From Candidatus Gordonibacter avicola (lineage in GTDB: Bacteria > Actinomycetota > Coriobacteriia > Coriobacteriales > Eggerthellaceae), in the NCBI GenBank assembly GCA_019113915.1, contig DXGM01000043.1, positions 62,001 to 126,000 on the forward strand: a stretch of 64,000 nucleotides of DNA, in the 5' to 3' direction. The notes beneath the pieces were generated by a model. The model was not told the origin of the DNA and did no database searches. It saw nothing but the letters and a program-made list of their open reading frames with translations. Below are positions 33,460 to 43,065 of this stretch, piece by piece; within the stretch, counting starts at the first letter, position 1, and each line of letters opens with the position of its first letter. A program made the translations under genes and the position numbers.

Positions 33460-34855
33460 ATTCCGCCTCGGCCACGGTTCCCTCACCTTCCTGCGAGCGG
33501 AACGACAGCGTTGCGCCATGGGCCTGTGCAATGCGCACGCACAGCGCCACCCCTAAACCGGCACCGCCGTGGGCGCGGCTGCGGGCCTTGTCGGGGCGGT
33601 AGAAGGGCTCACCCAAACGCTCAAGCTCTTCGGGGGCAAGCCCGCGTCCGGTGTCGGACACGGAAAGCGTCACGCGCGAACCTTCAGCGATCACCGATAC
33701 CTGCACGATGCCACTCGCCTCGCACGCGGCCACGGCGTTTGACAACAAGTTCGTGACCAGGCTTTCTAGCAACACTTCGTCCCCCGCAACGCAGGCGGCA
33801 TCAAGGCGTACGGCACACACCTCCACGCCGCGTTCGCGGGCGGCGGCTTCGGCGGTGCGCAGCGCTCTCCGAGCCACCTCGGACAGGTCGACCGGCACCC
33901 GTTCTATTTCGTCCGCCTCCAGCGAAAACAGTTGCAGCATGCGTTGCGCGATGCTCTGCAAGCGCTCGCTTTCCTCCACCACGTAGCGCAGCGCGGAGTC
34001 GCGCTCATCCTCGGTTGCGTCGGCCAGTCGCAGATATTCGGCGTAGCCGCGCACGGCGGTGAGAGGCGTGCGAATCTCGTGCGAGAGGCTGGCGGCCATG
34101 CGTGCGTTCGCTTCGGCGATGCGGCTGATCTCGTTGATGTCGGCCTCAGCCGCGTCCGCCATGGCGTTGAAGCTGGTCGACAGCGTGCCTATCTCGTCGT
34201 TTCCCGCCTCAGCGGAGCGCACCGACCTCTCGCCCGCGGCAAACGTATCAGCCGTGTGCGCTAAACGTTCCAGGGGACGCGACAGGCTGCGCAGTACGAA
34301 GAATAGCCCCACGGCCAGCACCAGGGCCACGGCGGCGCACCCTACAACCAGCGTCAGGCGCATCTGCTCCCAGGTGGCACGCAGCGGCTCGAGCGAGCGC
34401 GCGTACGACAATTCATAGGTCGCAAACTCGTCGGGCAGTGCACTCTTCACTATCACAACGTGCGTGTCGCCGAGGCTCGTTCGCATCCACGTTTGCAGGT
34501 CTTCGCCGGGCTGCACGCTGAACTGCGCCTCAGGCTCGCCCGGCAAATTCGAAAACAGCACTACGCCCGCGCGCGTCACTTCCAGATACGCGCCGTCGCG
34601 CGCGTAGTAGTCGCCGTAGGAGCGGGCGAGCGCCGCCTCGCGCAGCGCGGCACCGGTCCCGGAGTGCGCCACCTCCAGGTCCCGCACAAGACTTTGGGCC
34701 ACGAAGGCCTGCTCACCCCTCGTTTTTTCTACCTGTGCTTCCAGCATTTGTTGCTGGGTTTGCCAGCCGATAAAGGCCAGTCCGCCGCAGAGTGCCACCA
34801 GTGCCACCGCCAGCGTGAGCAGATAGGTCTTTTGCCAAAAGCGCAGGTTACGCAT
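33446..34855 (-). CDS. sensor histidine kinase
   Basis: 469 aa from the ATG at 34855; a GTG at 34864 is an alternative. The order is: N-terminal helix KTYLLTLAVALVALCGGLAF, an extracytoplasmic sensor of about 130 residues, a second helix LVVGCAAVALVLAVGLFFVL, a HAMP segment, HisKA with the phospho-accepting His in MAASLSHEIRTPLTAVRGYA, and the HATPase domain with N, G1 and G2 boxes (NLLSNAVAAC, VSDTGRGLAPEEL, GGAGLGVAL). It forms a two-component system with the regulator gene just upstream, which it overlaps by 8 bp. Signal unknown. Confidence 0.93.
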   Translation of the reverse strand: MRNLRFWQKTYLLTLAVALVALCGGLAFIGWQTQQQMLEAQVEKTRGEQAFVAQSLVRDLEVAHSGTGAALREAALARSYGDYYARDGAYLEVTRAGVVLFSNLPGEPEAQFSVQPGEDLQTWMRTSLGDTHVVIVKSALPDEFATYELSYARSLEPLRATWEQMRLTLVVGCAAVALVLAVGLFFVLRSLSRPLERLAHTADTFAAGERSVRSAEAGNDEIGTLSTSFNAMADAAEADINEISRIAEANARMAASLSHEIRTPLTAVRGYAEYLRLADATEDERDSALRYVVEESERLQSIAQRMLQLFSLEADEIERVPVDLSEVARRALRTAEAAARERGVEVCAVRLDAACVAGDEVLLESLVTNLLSNAVAACEASGIVQVSVIAEGSRVTLSVSDTGRGLAPEELERLGEPFYRPDKARSRAHGGAGLGVALCVRIAQAHGATLSFRSQEGEGTVAEAEFTVS

Positions 34856-35540
34856 GGCCGCCACGCCCCGCCGCCGCAGCTGCCCCCGTGCGCGTGCTCA
34901 AGCGATACCCCACCTTACGCACCGTCTGGATCACATCCTCCCAGCCCAGCTTCTTGCGCAGCCGCAGCACGTGCATGTCCACCGTGCGCGTTTCGCCCAC
35001 AAAGTCAAAGCCCCACACCAGCTCCAGCAGCCGCTCGCGCGAAAGCGCCAGGTTGCGGTTCACCACAAGCGTGTCCAACAACTCGAACTCCTTCGGTGCC
35101 AGACACACTTCTTCGCCGTTGCGAAACACTTGGTGAGTGTCGAAATCAACGCGCACCCCGGCGTGCTCGAAGACGCGCTGCTGGCGGTTCGTGCGGCGCA
35201 GCACTGCTTCCACTCGGGCCAGCAACTCTAGCGTTTCGAAGGGTTTCACCACGTAATCGTCCGCCCCTAAATTGAGGCCATCAAGGCGGCTCGACAGGTC
35301 ACTGCGCGCGGTAACAAATATGACAGGAAGGTCGTCGTCCAGCTGGCGCTTCACCTCAAAGCCGTCCAGGACGGGCATCATCACGTCAATGAGCGCCAGA
35401 TCAAAGCTGCCGCCCTGCGCGCAGGTAAGGGCCTCGGCGCCATCGAAGGCGGAGGCGGTGCTGTGTCCGACAAGTTGAAGGTTGCGACAGATAAGGTCGT
35501 TGATAGGTGCTTCGTCTTCAGCGACAAGAATGTGCGCCAC
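34848..35540 (-). CDS. OmpR-family response regulator
   Basis: 230 aa. Receiver domain with acidic pocket ED at 8-9, phospho-acceptor D52 in LALIDVMMP, Thr in FVTARSD and Lys in VVKPFE. The C-terminal winged helix reads LAPKEFELLDTLVVNRNLAL then VWGFDFVGETRTVDMHVLRL, typical of OmpR/PhoB. A short Ala/Gly tail follows. The gene overlaps the kinase gene. A motif upstream of its own start is repeated ahead of the membrane-anchored gene. Confidence 0.95.
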   Translation of the reverse strand: MAHILVAEDEAPINDLICRNLQLVGHSTASAFDGAEALTCAQGGSFDLALIDVMMPVLDGFEVKRQLDDDLPVIFVTARSDLSSRLDGLNLGADDYVVKPFETLELLARVEAVLRRTNRQQRVFEHAGVRVDFDTHQVFRNGEEVCLAPKEFELLDTLVVNRNLALSRERLLELVWGFDFVGETRTVDMHVLRLRKKLGWEDVIQTVRKVGYRLSTRTGAAAAAGRGGHA

Positions 35541-35594
35541 GGGAAGTCCGCCTTTCCGTCAATCGTTCGCGAAAGGGACAGTATCCCAGCGCTC

Positions 35595-35610
35595 TGTCAC
35601 GAAACGGTAA
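35595..35610 (-). promoter_or_regulatory. motif upstream of the response regulator gene, copy 1
   Basis: tgtcacgaaacggtaa on the plus strand; on the minus strand it reads TTACCGTTTCGTGACA and is followed 10 bp later by a -10-like GATACT (35585-35580), about 40 bp before the gene. Same orientation as copy 2, suggesting autoregulation. Confidence 0.5.
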
Positions 35611-35653
35611 CGACGGGGCGCACAAGGGGTGAGAGGCGCCGCAGGGGCGCCAT

Positions 35654-36031
35654 TTACGCTTCTGCTAAGTTGTGCTCTGGTTCGTCCTCACGATCCCAGT
35701 CGTCCAGATGGCACAGCTCATCAACCCCGGTGAGCGTACGGGTGAGGTAGCCCTGCGCCACTTCGCGTGCACTGCCCGACGCACCGGCAATCACTTCAAC
35801 CCCCGCGTGGCAGAACAAATTCGCAATGTCGTACTCAATGGTTCCCACAATAAGCACGTCGACGCCAATCTCGCTCAAAAGCGACACCAACTTGGCACCC
35901 GACACGGCGGGTTTGGGCATATTCTGACATTCAACAATAACGCCGCGGCTCACCGTATAACACATGTAGCTGGTACACTGGCTAAAGCGAGGCGCTACCT
36001 CCAAGCCGGTGCTTGCCACCGCAATTCTCAT
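35654..36031 (-). CDS. NifX/NifB-type dinitrogenase iron-molybdenum cofactor-binding family protein
   Basis: 125 aa. [20 protein letters not shown] opens the Nitro_FeMo-Co fold, continued by [20 protein letters not shown] and [14 protein letters not shown]. Members of this family bind iron-sulfur or iron-molybdenum clusters; in organisms without nitrogenase their role is unclear. No nif genes are present. The ATG at 36031 has GAAAGGGAG upstream; the preceding open frame overlaps the divergent oxidoreductase promoter and is not used. Confidence 0.83.
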   Translation of the reverse strand: MRIAVASTGLEVAPRFSQCTSYMCYTVSRGVIVECQNMPKPAVSGAKLVSLLSEIGVDVLIVGTIEYDIANLFCHAGVEVIAGASGSAREVAQGYLTRTLTGVDELCHLDDWDREDEPEHNLAEA

Positions 36032-36131
36032 AAGCTCCCTTTCGCCTAATTCGTTCCTCATACGATACCGCGATGCCCCGATTTCGCGCCCACCCTTTCG
36101 CCCAGCGGGGAAAAATAGTAAGCTGAACGAC

Positions 36132-39056
36132 ATGGACACTCAAAATGAACCATATTATGACGTGGTTGTGGTGGGCGCTGGCGTGGTCGGAGCTGCGTGT
36201 GCGCGCGAACTTTCCCGCTTTGAACTGAGCGTGGCGGTGCTGGAAGCCGGCAACGATGTGGCGTGTGGGGCAACGCGTGCGAATTCCGGCATCGTGCACG
36301 CAGGCTATGATCCTGAGCCCGGCACACTGAAGGCGTGCTTTAACCTGGCGGGCTCGCGGCTGTTTCCCACGTGGGCCGATGAGCTGGGATTTACGTATCA
36401 GCGCAACGGCTCGCTGGTGCTGGCATTCACGGAGGAAGAGCTTGAAGCCGTGTGGGCGCTTGCCGAGCGTGGTAAGCGCAACGGCGTGGAAGGCCTGCGC
36501 GTGCTGACGGGTGCCGAGGTGCGGGCGCTGGAGCCAGCGGCGGGGGAGGCGTGCGGGGCGCTTCTGGCCGACACAGCCGCTATCTGCGACCCGTACGAGG
36601 TGGCGCTGTTTAGTCTGGAGCAGGCGGTTCAGCACGGGGCGCAGGTGTTTTTTAACGAACGGGTTGAACGCGTTGCGCGTGGGGAAGGTGCTGGTGGTGA
36701 GGGCGGTGCGGCCGACGCGCGCGGTGGCGGGGCGCGCTATGTGGTGGAGACGGCTTCGGGCGCGCGGTTTGCGGCGCGCGCAGTGGTGAACGCGGCGGGT
36801 GTACATGCCGACGAGCTGAACAACCAGGTGAGCGCGCACACGCTGCGCATCGTACCGCGCCGCGGCGAGTACTGCTTGTTTGACACGGACTTCGGCACGA
36901 CGTTTTCCCATACGCTGTTCCAGGCGCCCTCAAAGGTGGGGAAGGGTGTGCTCGTCACCCCTACGGTGCACGGCAACCTGCTGGTGGGGCCGACCGCCGT
37001 TGAGCAGCCGGACAAGGATGACGCGTCCACGACGGCCGAGGGCTTGTCGGCGGTGCTTGACGCGGGGCGGCGCACCTGGCCTGGCCTGACGCCGCGCGGC
37101 ATCATTGCGAACTTTGCGGGCGTGCGTGCGACGGGAACCGAGGGCGACTTTGTTATTGGTCAGCCCGACGACGCGCCCGGGTTCTTCAACGTGGCGTGCT
37201 TCGACTCGCCGGGGCTTACGTCGGCGCCCGCAGTGGCGGTGGCTCTTGCGCGTGAGGTGGCGGACATTTTGGGCGCGCGTCCTCGTGCGAACTTTAACCC
37301 TTATCGGCCGCAAACGAAGCCGTTTCACCTGATGAGCGAGCATGAACGCACCCGTGCTGTCGCGGCTGACCCGCGGGCGGGCCATGTGGTGTGCCGCTGC
37401 TGCGAGGTGACGGAAGCCGAGGTGGTGGCGGCGCTGCACGCGCCCGTGCCGGTACTTTCGCTCGACACGCTCAAATGGCACACACGCGCGACCATGGGTC
37501 GCTGCCACGGCGGCTTCTGCTCGCCCGAGGTGGCGAAAATTGTGGCGCGCGAGACGGGGGTTGCGCCCGATAAGCTGGACAAACGTCTGCCAGGCTCGCC
37601 GCTCACAGCAACGGCGCGCCCGGACTACGCCAGCCTTGCTCAGGCCGAGGCTGCGCGCGCCGAGGCTGCGGTGCGTGCCGCAGACGCGACGGCGGGAAGT
37701 GCCGCCCCGGAATGCCCCTACGACGTTGTGGTGGTGGGTGGTGGCGCGGCCGGTCTCGCGGCGGCGCGCGCGGCGGTGGCGGGTGGTGCCGAGCGCGTGC
37801 TGTTGGTTGATCGCGAGGCGCGACAGGGCGGTATCCTCAAGCAGTGCGTACACGTGGGCTTTGGCCTGCACCGATTCGGCGAAGAACTGGCGGGGCCCGA
37901 ATACGCTTCACGCGAGATTGCGGCGTTGCCGGCCGCGGTTGAGGTGCTGGCGGACGCTTCGGTGTTGTCCCTTGATGCCACACGCGCTGCGGAGGGGGAG
38001 CTTGCCGTGCATACGTCTGGCCGCGCGGGCATGCGTACGCTGCACGCGCGCGCCGTTGTGCTGGCCACCGGTTCGCGCGAGCGGGGCCTCGGCGCGCTCA
38101 ACGTGGCGGGGAGCCGTCCTGCGGGTGTGTTCTCGGCCGGCAGCGCGCAGAACTTCATGAACCTGCAAGGGTGCTTGCCGGGGCGGTGCGCTGTCGTGTT
38201 GGGTTCGGGCGACATCGGGCTTATCATGGCGCGCCGCATGGCCTCGCAGGGCGCGGAGGTAGAGGGCGTCTACGAGCTGCTCGATAGGCCCTCTGGCCTG
38301 CGCCGTAACATCGTGCAGTGCCTCGACGACTTCAACATTCCGCTACACCTCAGCACCACGGTCGTGCGTCTGGAGGGCGCGGGCCGTCTGGAGGCAGTCT
38401 ATGTGGCGCAGGTGGATCCCGCAACGCTCACGCCCCTTCCCGGCACCGAGCGCCGCGTGCCGTGTGACACGCTGCTTTTGTCGATAGGGCTCGTACCCGA
38501 AAACGAGATAGCCACTACGGCTGGTGCCATGCTCGACAGGGTGACCGGCGGCACGGTGGTGGACAATCGCCTCGCGACCGACGTGCCCGGGCTGTTCGCC
38601 TGCGGAAACGCGCTGCACGTGCACGACTTGGCTGACCATGCCTCAGCAGAAGGTGACCTCGCCGGAGCCACTGCGGCCGCCTATGCCCGCCGCCTTGCGG
38701 CCGGGGAAGGGGCTGTCGCACAGGGCAGCGTGCCGGTAAGCGCTGGAGAGGGTGTGCGCTACGTCGTGCCCCAACGGCTTAACTCCGCAACCGACGCAAC
38801 CGAGCGCATCACGCTCTCGCTGCGCGTCTCAAAGCCGCTGCGAACCCCGCGCTTCATTGTGGAAGGAACGAACGCAAGCGGCGCGGTGCACCTGATAAAG
38901 AAGGCAAAGACCATGGTGGCCGTGCCCGCTGAAATGATTCAGATTCCTCTCACGGGTGCCGAGGTGGCAGGCTTCGCGTCCGTGCGCGTGCGTGTGGAAG
39001 GTACGCCCGATACGCCGCGCCCCACACCACAAGGAGGTGACGCGCCGTGCAAGTAG
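36132..39056 (+). CDS. fused FAD oxidoreductase: GlpA-like domain, BFD [2Fe-2S] domain, second FAD/NAD-linked domain
   Basis: 974 aa in three parts. Residues of about 8-385 are a DAO/GlpA-like flavoprotein opening with [19 protein letters not shown]. Residues of about 415-470 are a BFD-type [2Fe-2S] domain ([24 protein letters not shown]). From about residue 529 a pyridine-nucleotide-disulfide-type flavoprotein begins with [20 protein letters not shown]. In many anaerobes these occur as separate adjacent genes followed by DUF1667, as here, so the fusion is notable. A role in glycerol-3-phosphate or 2-hydroxyacid oxidation is plausible, but the substrate is not shown. The next gene overlaps its end by 10 bp. 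Confidence 0.88.
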   Translation: MDTQNEPYYDVVVVGAGVVGAACARELSRFELSVAVLEAGNDVACGATRANSGIVHAGYDPEPGTLKACFNLAGSRLFPTWADELGFTYQRNGSLVLAFTEEELEAVWALAERGKRNGVEGLRVLTGAEVRALEPAAGEACGALLADTAAICDPYEVALFSLEQAVQHGAQVFFNERVERVARGEGAGGEGGAADARGGGARYVVETASGARFAARAVVNAAGVHADELNNQVSAHTLRIVPRRGEYCLFDTDFGTTFSHTLFQAPSKVGKGVLVTPTVHGNLLVGPTAVEQPDKDDASTTAEGLSAVLDAGRRTWPGLTPRGIIANFAGVRATGTEGDFVIGQPDDAPGFFNVACFDSPGLTSAPAVAVALAREVADILGARPRANFNPYRPQTKPFHLMSEHERTRAVAADPRAGHVVCRCCEVTEAEVVAALHAPVPVLSLDTLKWHTRATMGRCHGGFCSPEVAKIVARETGVAPDKLDKRLPGSPLTATARPDYASLAQAEAARAEAAVRAADATAGSAAPECPYDVVVVGGGAAGLAAARAAVAGGAERVLLVDREARQGGILKQCVHVGFGLHRFGEELAGPEYASREIAALPAAVEVLADASVLSLDATRAAEGELAVHTSGRAGMRTLHARAVVLATGSRERGLGALNVAGSRPAGVFSAGSAQNFMNLQGCLPGRCAVVLGSGDIGLIMARRMASQGAEVEGVYELLDRPSGLRRNIVQCLDDFNIPLHLSTTVVRLEGAGRLEAVYVAQVDPATLTPLPGTERRVPCDTLLLSIGLVPENEIATTAGAMLDRVTGGTVVDNRLATDVPGLFACGNALHVHDLADHASAEGDLAGATAAAYARRLAAGEGAVAQGSVPVSAGEGVRYVVPQRLNSATDATERITLSLRVSKPLRTPRFIVEGTNASGAVHLIKKAKTMVAVPAEMIQIPLTGAEVAGFASVRVRVEGTPDTPRPTPQGGDAPCK

Positions 39057-39417
39057 CCACCGAAATTGCGTCGTTCACCTGCATTTGCTGTCCCTTGGGG
39101 TGCCTCTTGGAAGTGTCGTTTAACGAGCGAGGCGAGGTGGCGGACGTGAGCGGCAACACGTGCGCGCGTGGTGCCGCCTACGCCGTGCGCGAGGCCACCG
39201 CGCCCGAGCGCATGGTGACCGCAGTTGTGTGTGCAGTGGGATGCCTGGAGCCGCTCAGCGTGAAGACCCGCGCCCCGTGCCGAAAGAGCGCGTGGCTGAG
39301 GTGCTTGCGGCGTGCCTATCGGCGCAGGTGGAAGCACCGGTCGCGGAGGGTGCGGTCGTCATCGCCGACGTATGCGGCACCGGCGTGGACGTGGTGGCCA
39401 CAAAGAGCGTACCATGA
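39047..39417 (+). pseudogene. DUF1667 gene interrupted by a one-base frameshift
   Basis: GTG at 39047, with AAGGAGG 9 nt upstream, encodes FTCICCPLGCLLEVSFNERG, NTCARGAAYAVREATAPER and PLSVKTRAP, the Cys-rich DUF1667 pattern. At cccc (39273-39276) the frame is lost. Adding one C gives VKTRAPVPKERVAEVLAAC and DVCGTGVDVVATKSVP, ending at 39417, the normal C-terminus. So one base appears missing in a C-run, either a real mutation, a slippage site or a sequencing error. DUF1667 proteins accompany GlpA/FAD oxidoreductase pairs and may bind an Fe-S cluster. Confidence 0.8.
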
Positions 39418-39458
39418 TGGTTCACAACACACATACGCAGGGAAGGGCTGGTACCACC

Positions 39459-39716
39459 ATGGCAGAAGAGGAACCAAAAGCGGCAGAACACGAAGAGGGT
39501 CGTGGCGCCCGCATTGCGGGAACTGCCCTTGTGGCCGTAGGGGTAGTGGTGCTGATTTTCGTAGCCGCCGCCGCGGCGTTTTTCCTGTTGGCCGAACTGT
39601 TGCAAGGCGAATGGCTCCTCACCGGCAGTGCCCTGGTAGTACTGGCCGGCTGCGTATGGTTAGCCAACCGCCTCGTCCGCGTAGCCGCCAACCAAAACAA
39701 AGACCCTTTGGGCTAA
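39459..39716 (+). CDS. small two-helix membrane protein
   Basis: 85 aa. A charged start (MAEEEPKAAEHEEGRGARIA) leads to two membrane helices, GTALVAVGVVVLIFVAAAAA and LTGSALVVLAGCVWLANRLV. Family unknown. The ATG at 39459 follows GAAGGG at 11 nt; an ATG at 39414 overlapping the DUF1667 stop region would add 15 residues. The coding potential rests on the helix pattern and its isolation between a pseudogene and a terminator. Confidence 0.6.
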   Translation: MAEEEPKAAEHEEGRGARIAGTALVAVGVVVLIFVAAAAAFFLLAELLQGEWLLTGSALVVLAGCVWLANRLVRVAANQNKDPLG

Positions 39717-39743
39717 GATTCGCTCATCGCGTTACATTGTAGT

Positions 39744-39773
39744 AAGAACGCCCGTCGAGTGACGGGCGTTCTT
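39744..39773. terminator. bidirectional intrinsic terminator
   Basis: AAGAACGCCCGTC (39744-39756) and GACGGGCGTTCTT (39761-39773) pair perfectly with a 4-nt loop; T-rich sequence flanks on the plus side. It serves the converging small membrane protein and DEAD-box helicase genes. Confidence 0.8.
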
Positions 39774-39783
39774 GTGTCGGACT

Positions 39784-41295
39784 CTAGCGCCTCTTTCCCC
39801 GCTGTTTGGCAACGGCGGCGCGGTGGGCGCGGCCGGGGCGTAGATCGGGGCCGCCGGACGTGGGTTTTTTGGGAGAGGCTTGTTTCGGCTTAGGCTGGGT
39901 GCTGCCCTGCGAAGGCTTCCGCTTGGCGTTTTGCTGGGCGGGGCGCTGGCGGTTCGGTTGCGCGCCGGATACGCCAACGGGCTTCTTACCCGTGCGCTTC
40001 TTTGCTCCCTGCTGCGGCCCCTTCGCGGGCGTACCCTCAGCGGTCGCTTCGCGCGCCTTCTCCTTGCGGCGCTCGCGACGGGCCAGCTCACGAGCGGCCT
40101 GGGCGATGTCGGGGTCGGTGCGTGCTGCCTTGCGCGTGGCATGTGCGGCGGACTCGGCAAGAGCGGCCTGCTCGTCAAACGAGGCTATCTCCATCTCGGG
40201 AATCTCGCGCTTGACCAGTTTCTGAATGTCACGCAGCGCCTCTTCGGTCTCGGGGCTCACAAACGAAATGGCCCAGCCTTCCTCGCCAGCGCGGCCTGTG
40301 CGGCCGATGCGGTGCACGTAATCCTCAGGCACCGTGGGCAAGTCGTAGTTGATCACGTGGTCGACGCACTCCACGTCGATGCCGCGAGCCAACACGTCGG
40401 TGGCCACTAACACGTCGGTGGTGCCGTCGGCGAAGTTGTCGAGTGCGCGTCGCCGCTGGTTCTGTGAGCGGTCGGAGTGAATGGCCTCAGCCGTGTAGCC
40501 CACCTTCTTCAAACGGCGACACGTGGCATCGGCGCGGCTGCGGGTGCGCGTGAACACGATGACGCGCCGCGCCCCCTTCTCCGCCAGCACGGCCTTGAGC
40601 AGGGCAGGCTTCAGTGTTTGCGGGGTGCGCACAATGAACTGCTCCACCGTGTCGGCCGTTTCGCCCTTGTGGGCAATTTCCACCAGTGCGGGGTCATGCA
40701 GCAGTTTCCCCACGCTGTTCATGATAGAGCGGTCGATGGTGGCCGACAATAGCAGCGTTTGGCGGGTGTCGGGTGTGGCGCCAATGATCTTTCGCATGGA
40801 CGGCAGAAAGCCCATGTCAAGCATGCGGTCGGCCTCGTCCAGCACGAGCACTTCCACATCCCCCAAACGCACGGCACCCTGCTCCATGAGGTCCACGAGG
40901 CGCCCCGGCGTGGCAATGAGCACATCCACGCCGCGCTTGAGCTTGCTGATTTGCGGCTCGTAGGACAGCCCGCCCACCACGGTGGCAATGCGGTGGTGCG
41001 TGGATACGGCAATGGAAGAACACACCTCGCCAATCTGTTGTGCCAGCTCACGCGTGGGGGTAACCACTAACATGAGCGGACCCTGGCCACCCTTGGCGTG
41101 CTCGAGCCCATCCAGCGCGGGCAGTGAGAAAGCAGCTGTTTTGCCCGTGCCCGTTTTGGCGGCGGCAATGAGGTCGCGGCCTTCCAGTACCAGCGGAATG
41201 GCCTGCTCCTGCACGGGGGTAGGGGCCTCGTAGCCCAGGCGCGCAACGGCGTCGAGGGTCTTTTGCGAGAGGCCCAGTTCGGTGAAGTCGGTCAT
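39784..41295 (-). CDS. DEAD-box ATP-dependent RNA helicase
   Basis: 503 aa. Motifs in order: Q motif (APTPVQEQAIP), Walker A AAKTGTGKT, PTRELA, GG, TPGR, DEAD, SAT, and in the second RecA domain VATDVLARGIDVE and HRIGRTGRAG. The last 120 residues are a basic, Lys/Arg/Pro-rich tail (PKPKQASPKKPTSGGP), as in RhlE/CsdA-type helicases, which likely binds RNA. It unwinds RNA in ribosome assembly or cold adaptation. The ATG at 41295 has no close Shine-Dalgarno but begins the conserved FTELGLSQKTLDAV. Confidence 0.93.
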   Translation of the reverse strand: MTDFTELGLSQKTLDAVARLGYEAPTPVQEQAIPLVLEGRDLIAAAKTGTGKTAAFSLPALDGLEHAKGGQGPLMLVVTPTRELAQQIGEVCSSIAVSTHHRIATVVGGLSYEPQISKLKRGVDVLIATPGRLVDLMEQGAVRLGDVEVLVLDEADRMLDMGFLPSMRKIIGATPDTRQTLLLSATIDRSIMNSVGKLLHDPALVEIAHKGETADTVEQFIVRTPQTLKPALLKAVLAEKGARRVIVFTRTRSRADATCRRLKKVGYTAEAIHSDRSQNQRRRALDNFADGTTDVLVATDVLARGIDVECVDHVINYDLPTVPEDYVHRIGRTGRAGEEGWAISFVSPETEEALRDIQKLVKREIPEMEIASFDEQAALAESAAHATRKAARTDPDIAQAARELARRERRKEKAREATAEGTPAKGPQQGAKKRTGKKPVGVSGAQPNRQRPAQQNAKRKPSQGSTQPKPKQASPKKPTSGGPDLRPGRAHRAAVAKQRGKRR

Positions 41296-41356
41296 AGGTG
41301 CGGTTCGTTCCTTTCGATGAGCAGGGGGCATGCGCCTTCGAGCGCCACCCGGTTCG

Positions 41357-42850
41357 TTAGCGTGTGTGGGCGGGCTTGCCGCCCCAGTAGAAGCGCAGGA
41401 AGTGTTTCTTGCGCAAGGGGTCATCGGGGCTTTTCGGGTGCTGGGCGGCTTCAAACGTCGCATGGGCGACATCGCGCGCCGCGTCGGGATGGCGCAAAAA
41501 GGAGCCGTTGATGAGCATAGAGCGGATGCTCTCCGGGTTCTTCTCAATGTGGCGCAGCGCGTCCAGCAGCTCGCGCGCCGTGGTGACATGCATGGCGGCG
41601 CCCAGTGCCGTGAGCATGCGTACGTTCACTTTCTCCTGGCCATAGGCGCGGCCGAGCAGAATCATGGGCACCTGCGCGCAGAGGCACTCCGTCACCACGA
41701 GGCCGCCCGACTTACAGATGACGAGGTCGCTTGCCGCCATGAGCGCGGCCATGTCCTCCACGTAGTCGAGTATTGTGACGTTGGAAAGCCCCAGATCGTC
41801 CACCGCTTGGCGCAGGTGACGCGCGTAGGTTTCGTCGCGTCCGGCTATGAGCACCAGGTGTAAGCCTTGGAAGCGGTGCACGTAGGGTAAGAGCTTGTCC
41901 AGCGCCTCGCGAAAGTGCACGTAGGGGCGCGGCAGGTGAGCGCCAGCCAGCGCAAGCGCGACGGTTTTGTCCTGCGGCAGCCCCCACCGCTCGCGCGTTT
42001 CGCGCTGGTCATAGGGGCGGCGGAAGTCTTCGCGTGTGGGAATGCCCGTGATGTGAATACGTTCCTCGGGCAGCTTGCGCGCGCGCAGAGTTTCAGCCAT
42101 CGATTCGTTCGCCACGCAGAACACATCGGCGCCACGATGGGGCCAGAGGCCCTCGGTTTCGTAGTCGGTGGGCACGCACACAATGGGGAACTCCACGCCG
42201 GACAGCATGCGCGCACCCACCGCCACGTTGGCGGCCGTGATGTGTGTGCACACCACGGCGAACGGGCGCGTTTTGCGTACGTGTTCAGTAAACGCGGGGA
42301 ACATGATGCGCGACCACACCGAGCCGCCGGCCCACAGAAGGCGACCGGTGAGCGTATAGCGCCAGGTGAGGTCATAGATGGGACGCGTGGCACCCGTGAA
42401 GAGCGAGGCGGCATGGTCGCCGTCGAACTTGATGCGCCCCCAGTCAAGCACGTCGAGCACTTCTACCTCGTAGTCCTCGGGAATGGGGGGCAGGGCGCTT
42501 GCCGCGCCGTCGTAGTTGGCCGCGCCCGCAGCGCGCCGCGCCGCCGCTTCGTCGCGCAGCAGTTCGAAGGCCTGGGCAATGGCCAGCGCCGCACTGCGAT
42601 GCCCCGAGCCCACCGAAGCATGCATCACAATAACCCGCGGCCGCAGCGGTGTGGCTACGTCCTGGTCAGCAGGGATAGCCGCCTCTTCATCAGGGAGGGT
42701 AGCCGCGTCTTCGTCGACGGGCGCAGCCGTCAAATCAACCGACGCGCCGTCCTTGCGCGTCGCCAGTGCCTGCACGTGGGTCGACCCGTCTGGGCGTGCG
42801 TCAGAAGTATACAAGGCTGCCGTATCGTCGTGTTCCATACCCTTCATCAT
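41357..42850 (-). CDS. monogalactosyldiacylglycerol-synthase-like glycosyltransferase (UgtP-like, GT28)
   Basis: 497 aa. After an acidic N-terminal region of about 70 residues, VIVMHASVGSGHRSAALAIA opens an MGDG_synth domain and TVALALAGAHLPRPYVHF the GT28-like second half, which contains SDLVICKSGGLVVTECLCAQ, the donor-site motif. UgtP-type enzymes glycosylate diacylglycerol for glycolipids or lipoteichoic-acid anchors. It lies at the edge of the envelope-glycan region and is divergent from a GT2 gene. Confidence 0.87.
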   Translation of the reverse strand: MMKGMEHDDTAALYTSDARPDGSTHVQALATRKDGASVDLTAAPVDEDAATLPDEEAAIPADQDVATPLRPRVIVMHASVGSGHRSAALAIAQAFELLRDEAAARRAAGAANYDGAASALPPIPEDYEVEVLDVLDWGRIKFDGDHAASLFTGATRPIYDLTWRYTLTGRLLWAGGSVWSRIMFPAFTEHVRKTRPFAVVCTHITAANVAVGARMLSGVEFPIVCVPTDYETEGLWPHRGADVFCVANESMAETLRARKLPEERIHITGIPTREDFRRPYDQRETRERWGLPQDKTVALALAGAHLPRPYVHFREALDKLLPYVHRFQGLHLVLIAGRDETYARHLRQAVDDLGLSNVTILDYVEDMAALMAASDLVICKSGGLVVTECLCAQVPMILLGRAYGQEKVNVRMLTALGAAMHVTTARELLDALRHIEKNPESIRSMLINGSFLRHPDAARDVAHATFEAAQHPKSPDDPLRKKHFLRFYWGGKPAHTR

Positions 42851-43065
42851 ACCTCAACTGCCCTTCAAGCGGAAACTTTTCCCCACGTTCCGGATGCGGT
42901 TTTGATGGTGACGACTTCCAGGCGAGGCCCGTCGTGCCTCTGCCTGAGGCGGAACCCACGGGGGAAGGGGACTCTCGGGGCTCTTTTGCCAATGAGCGGT
43001 AGTCTCAGGCCTTGTGGTATTATGGGCGCTTGAACGAGATCGCGACAGGAAGCGAAGAAGTACGC

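Noticed and set aside
39047-39742. 231-codon reading of the DUF1667 frame
   Set aside because: After the C-run the frame turns into Arg/Trp-rich nonsense, while the adjacent frame continues the family pattern, so the long frame is an artefact of the frameshift.
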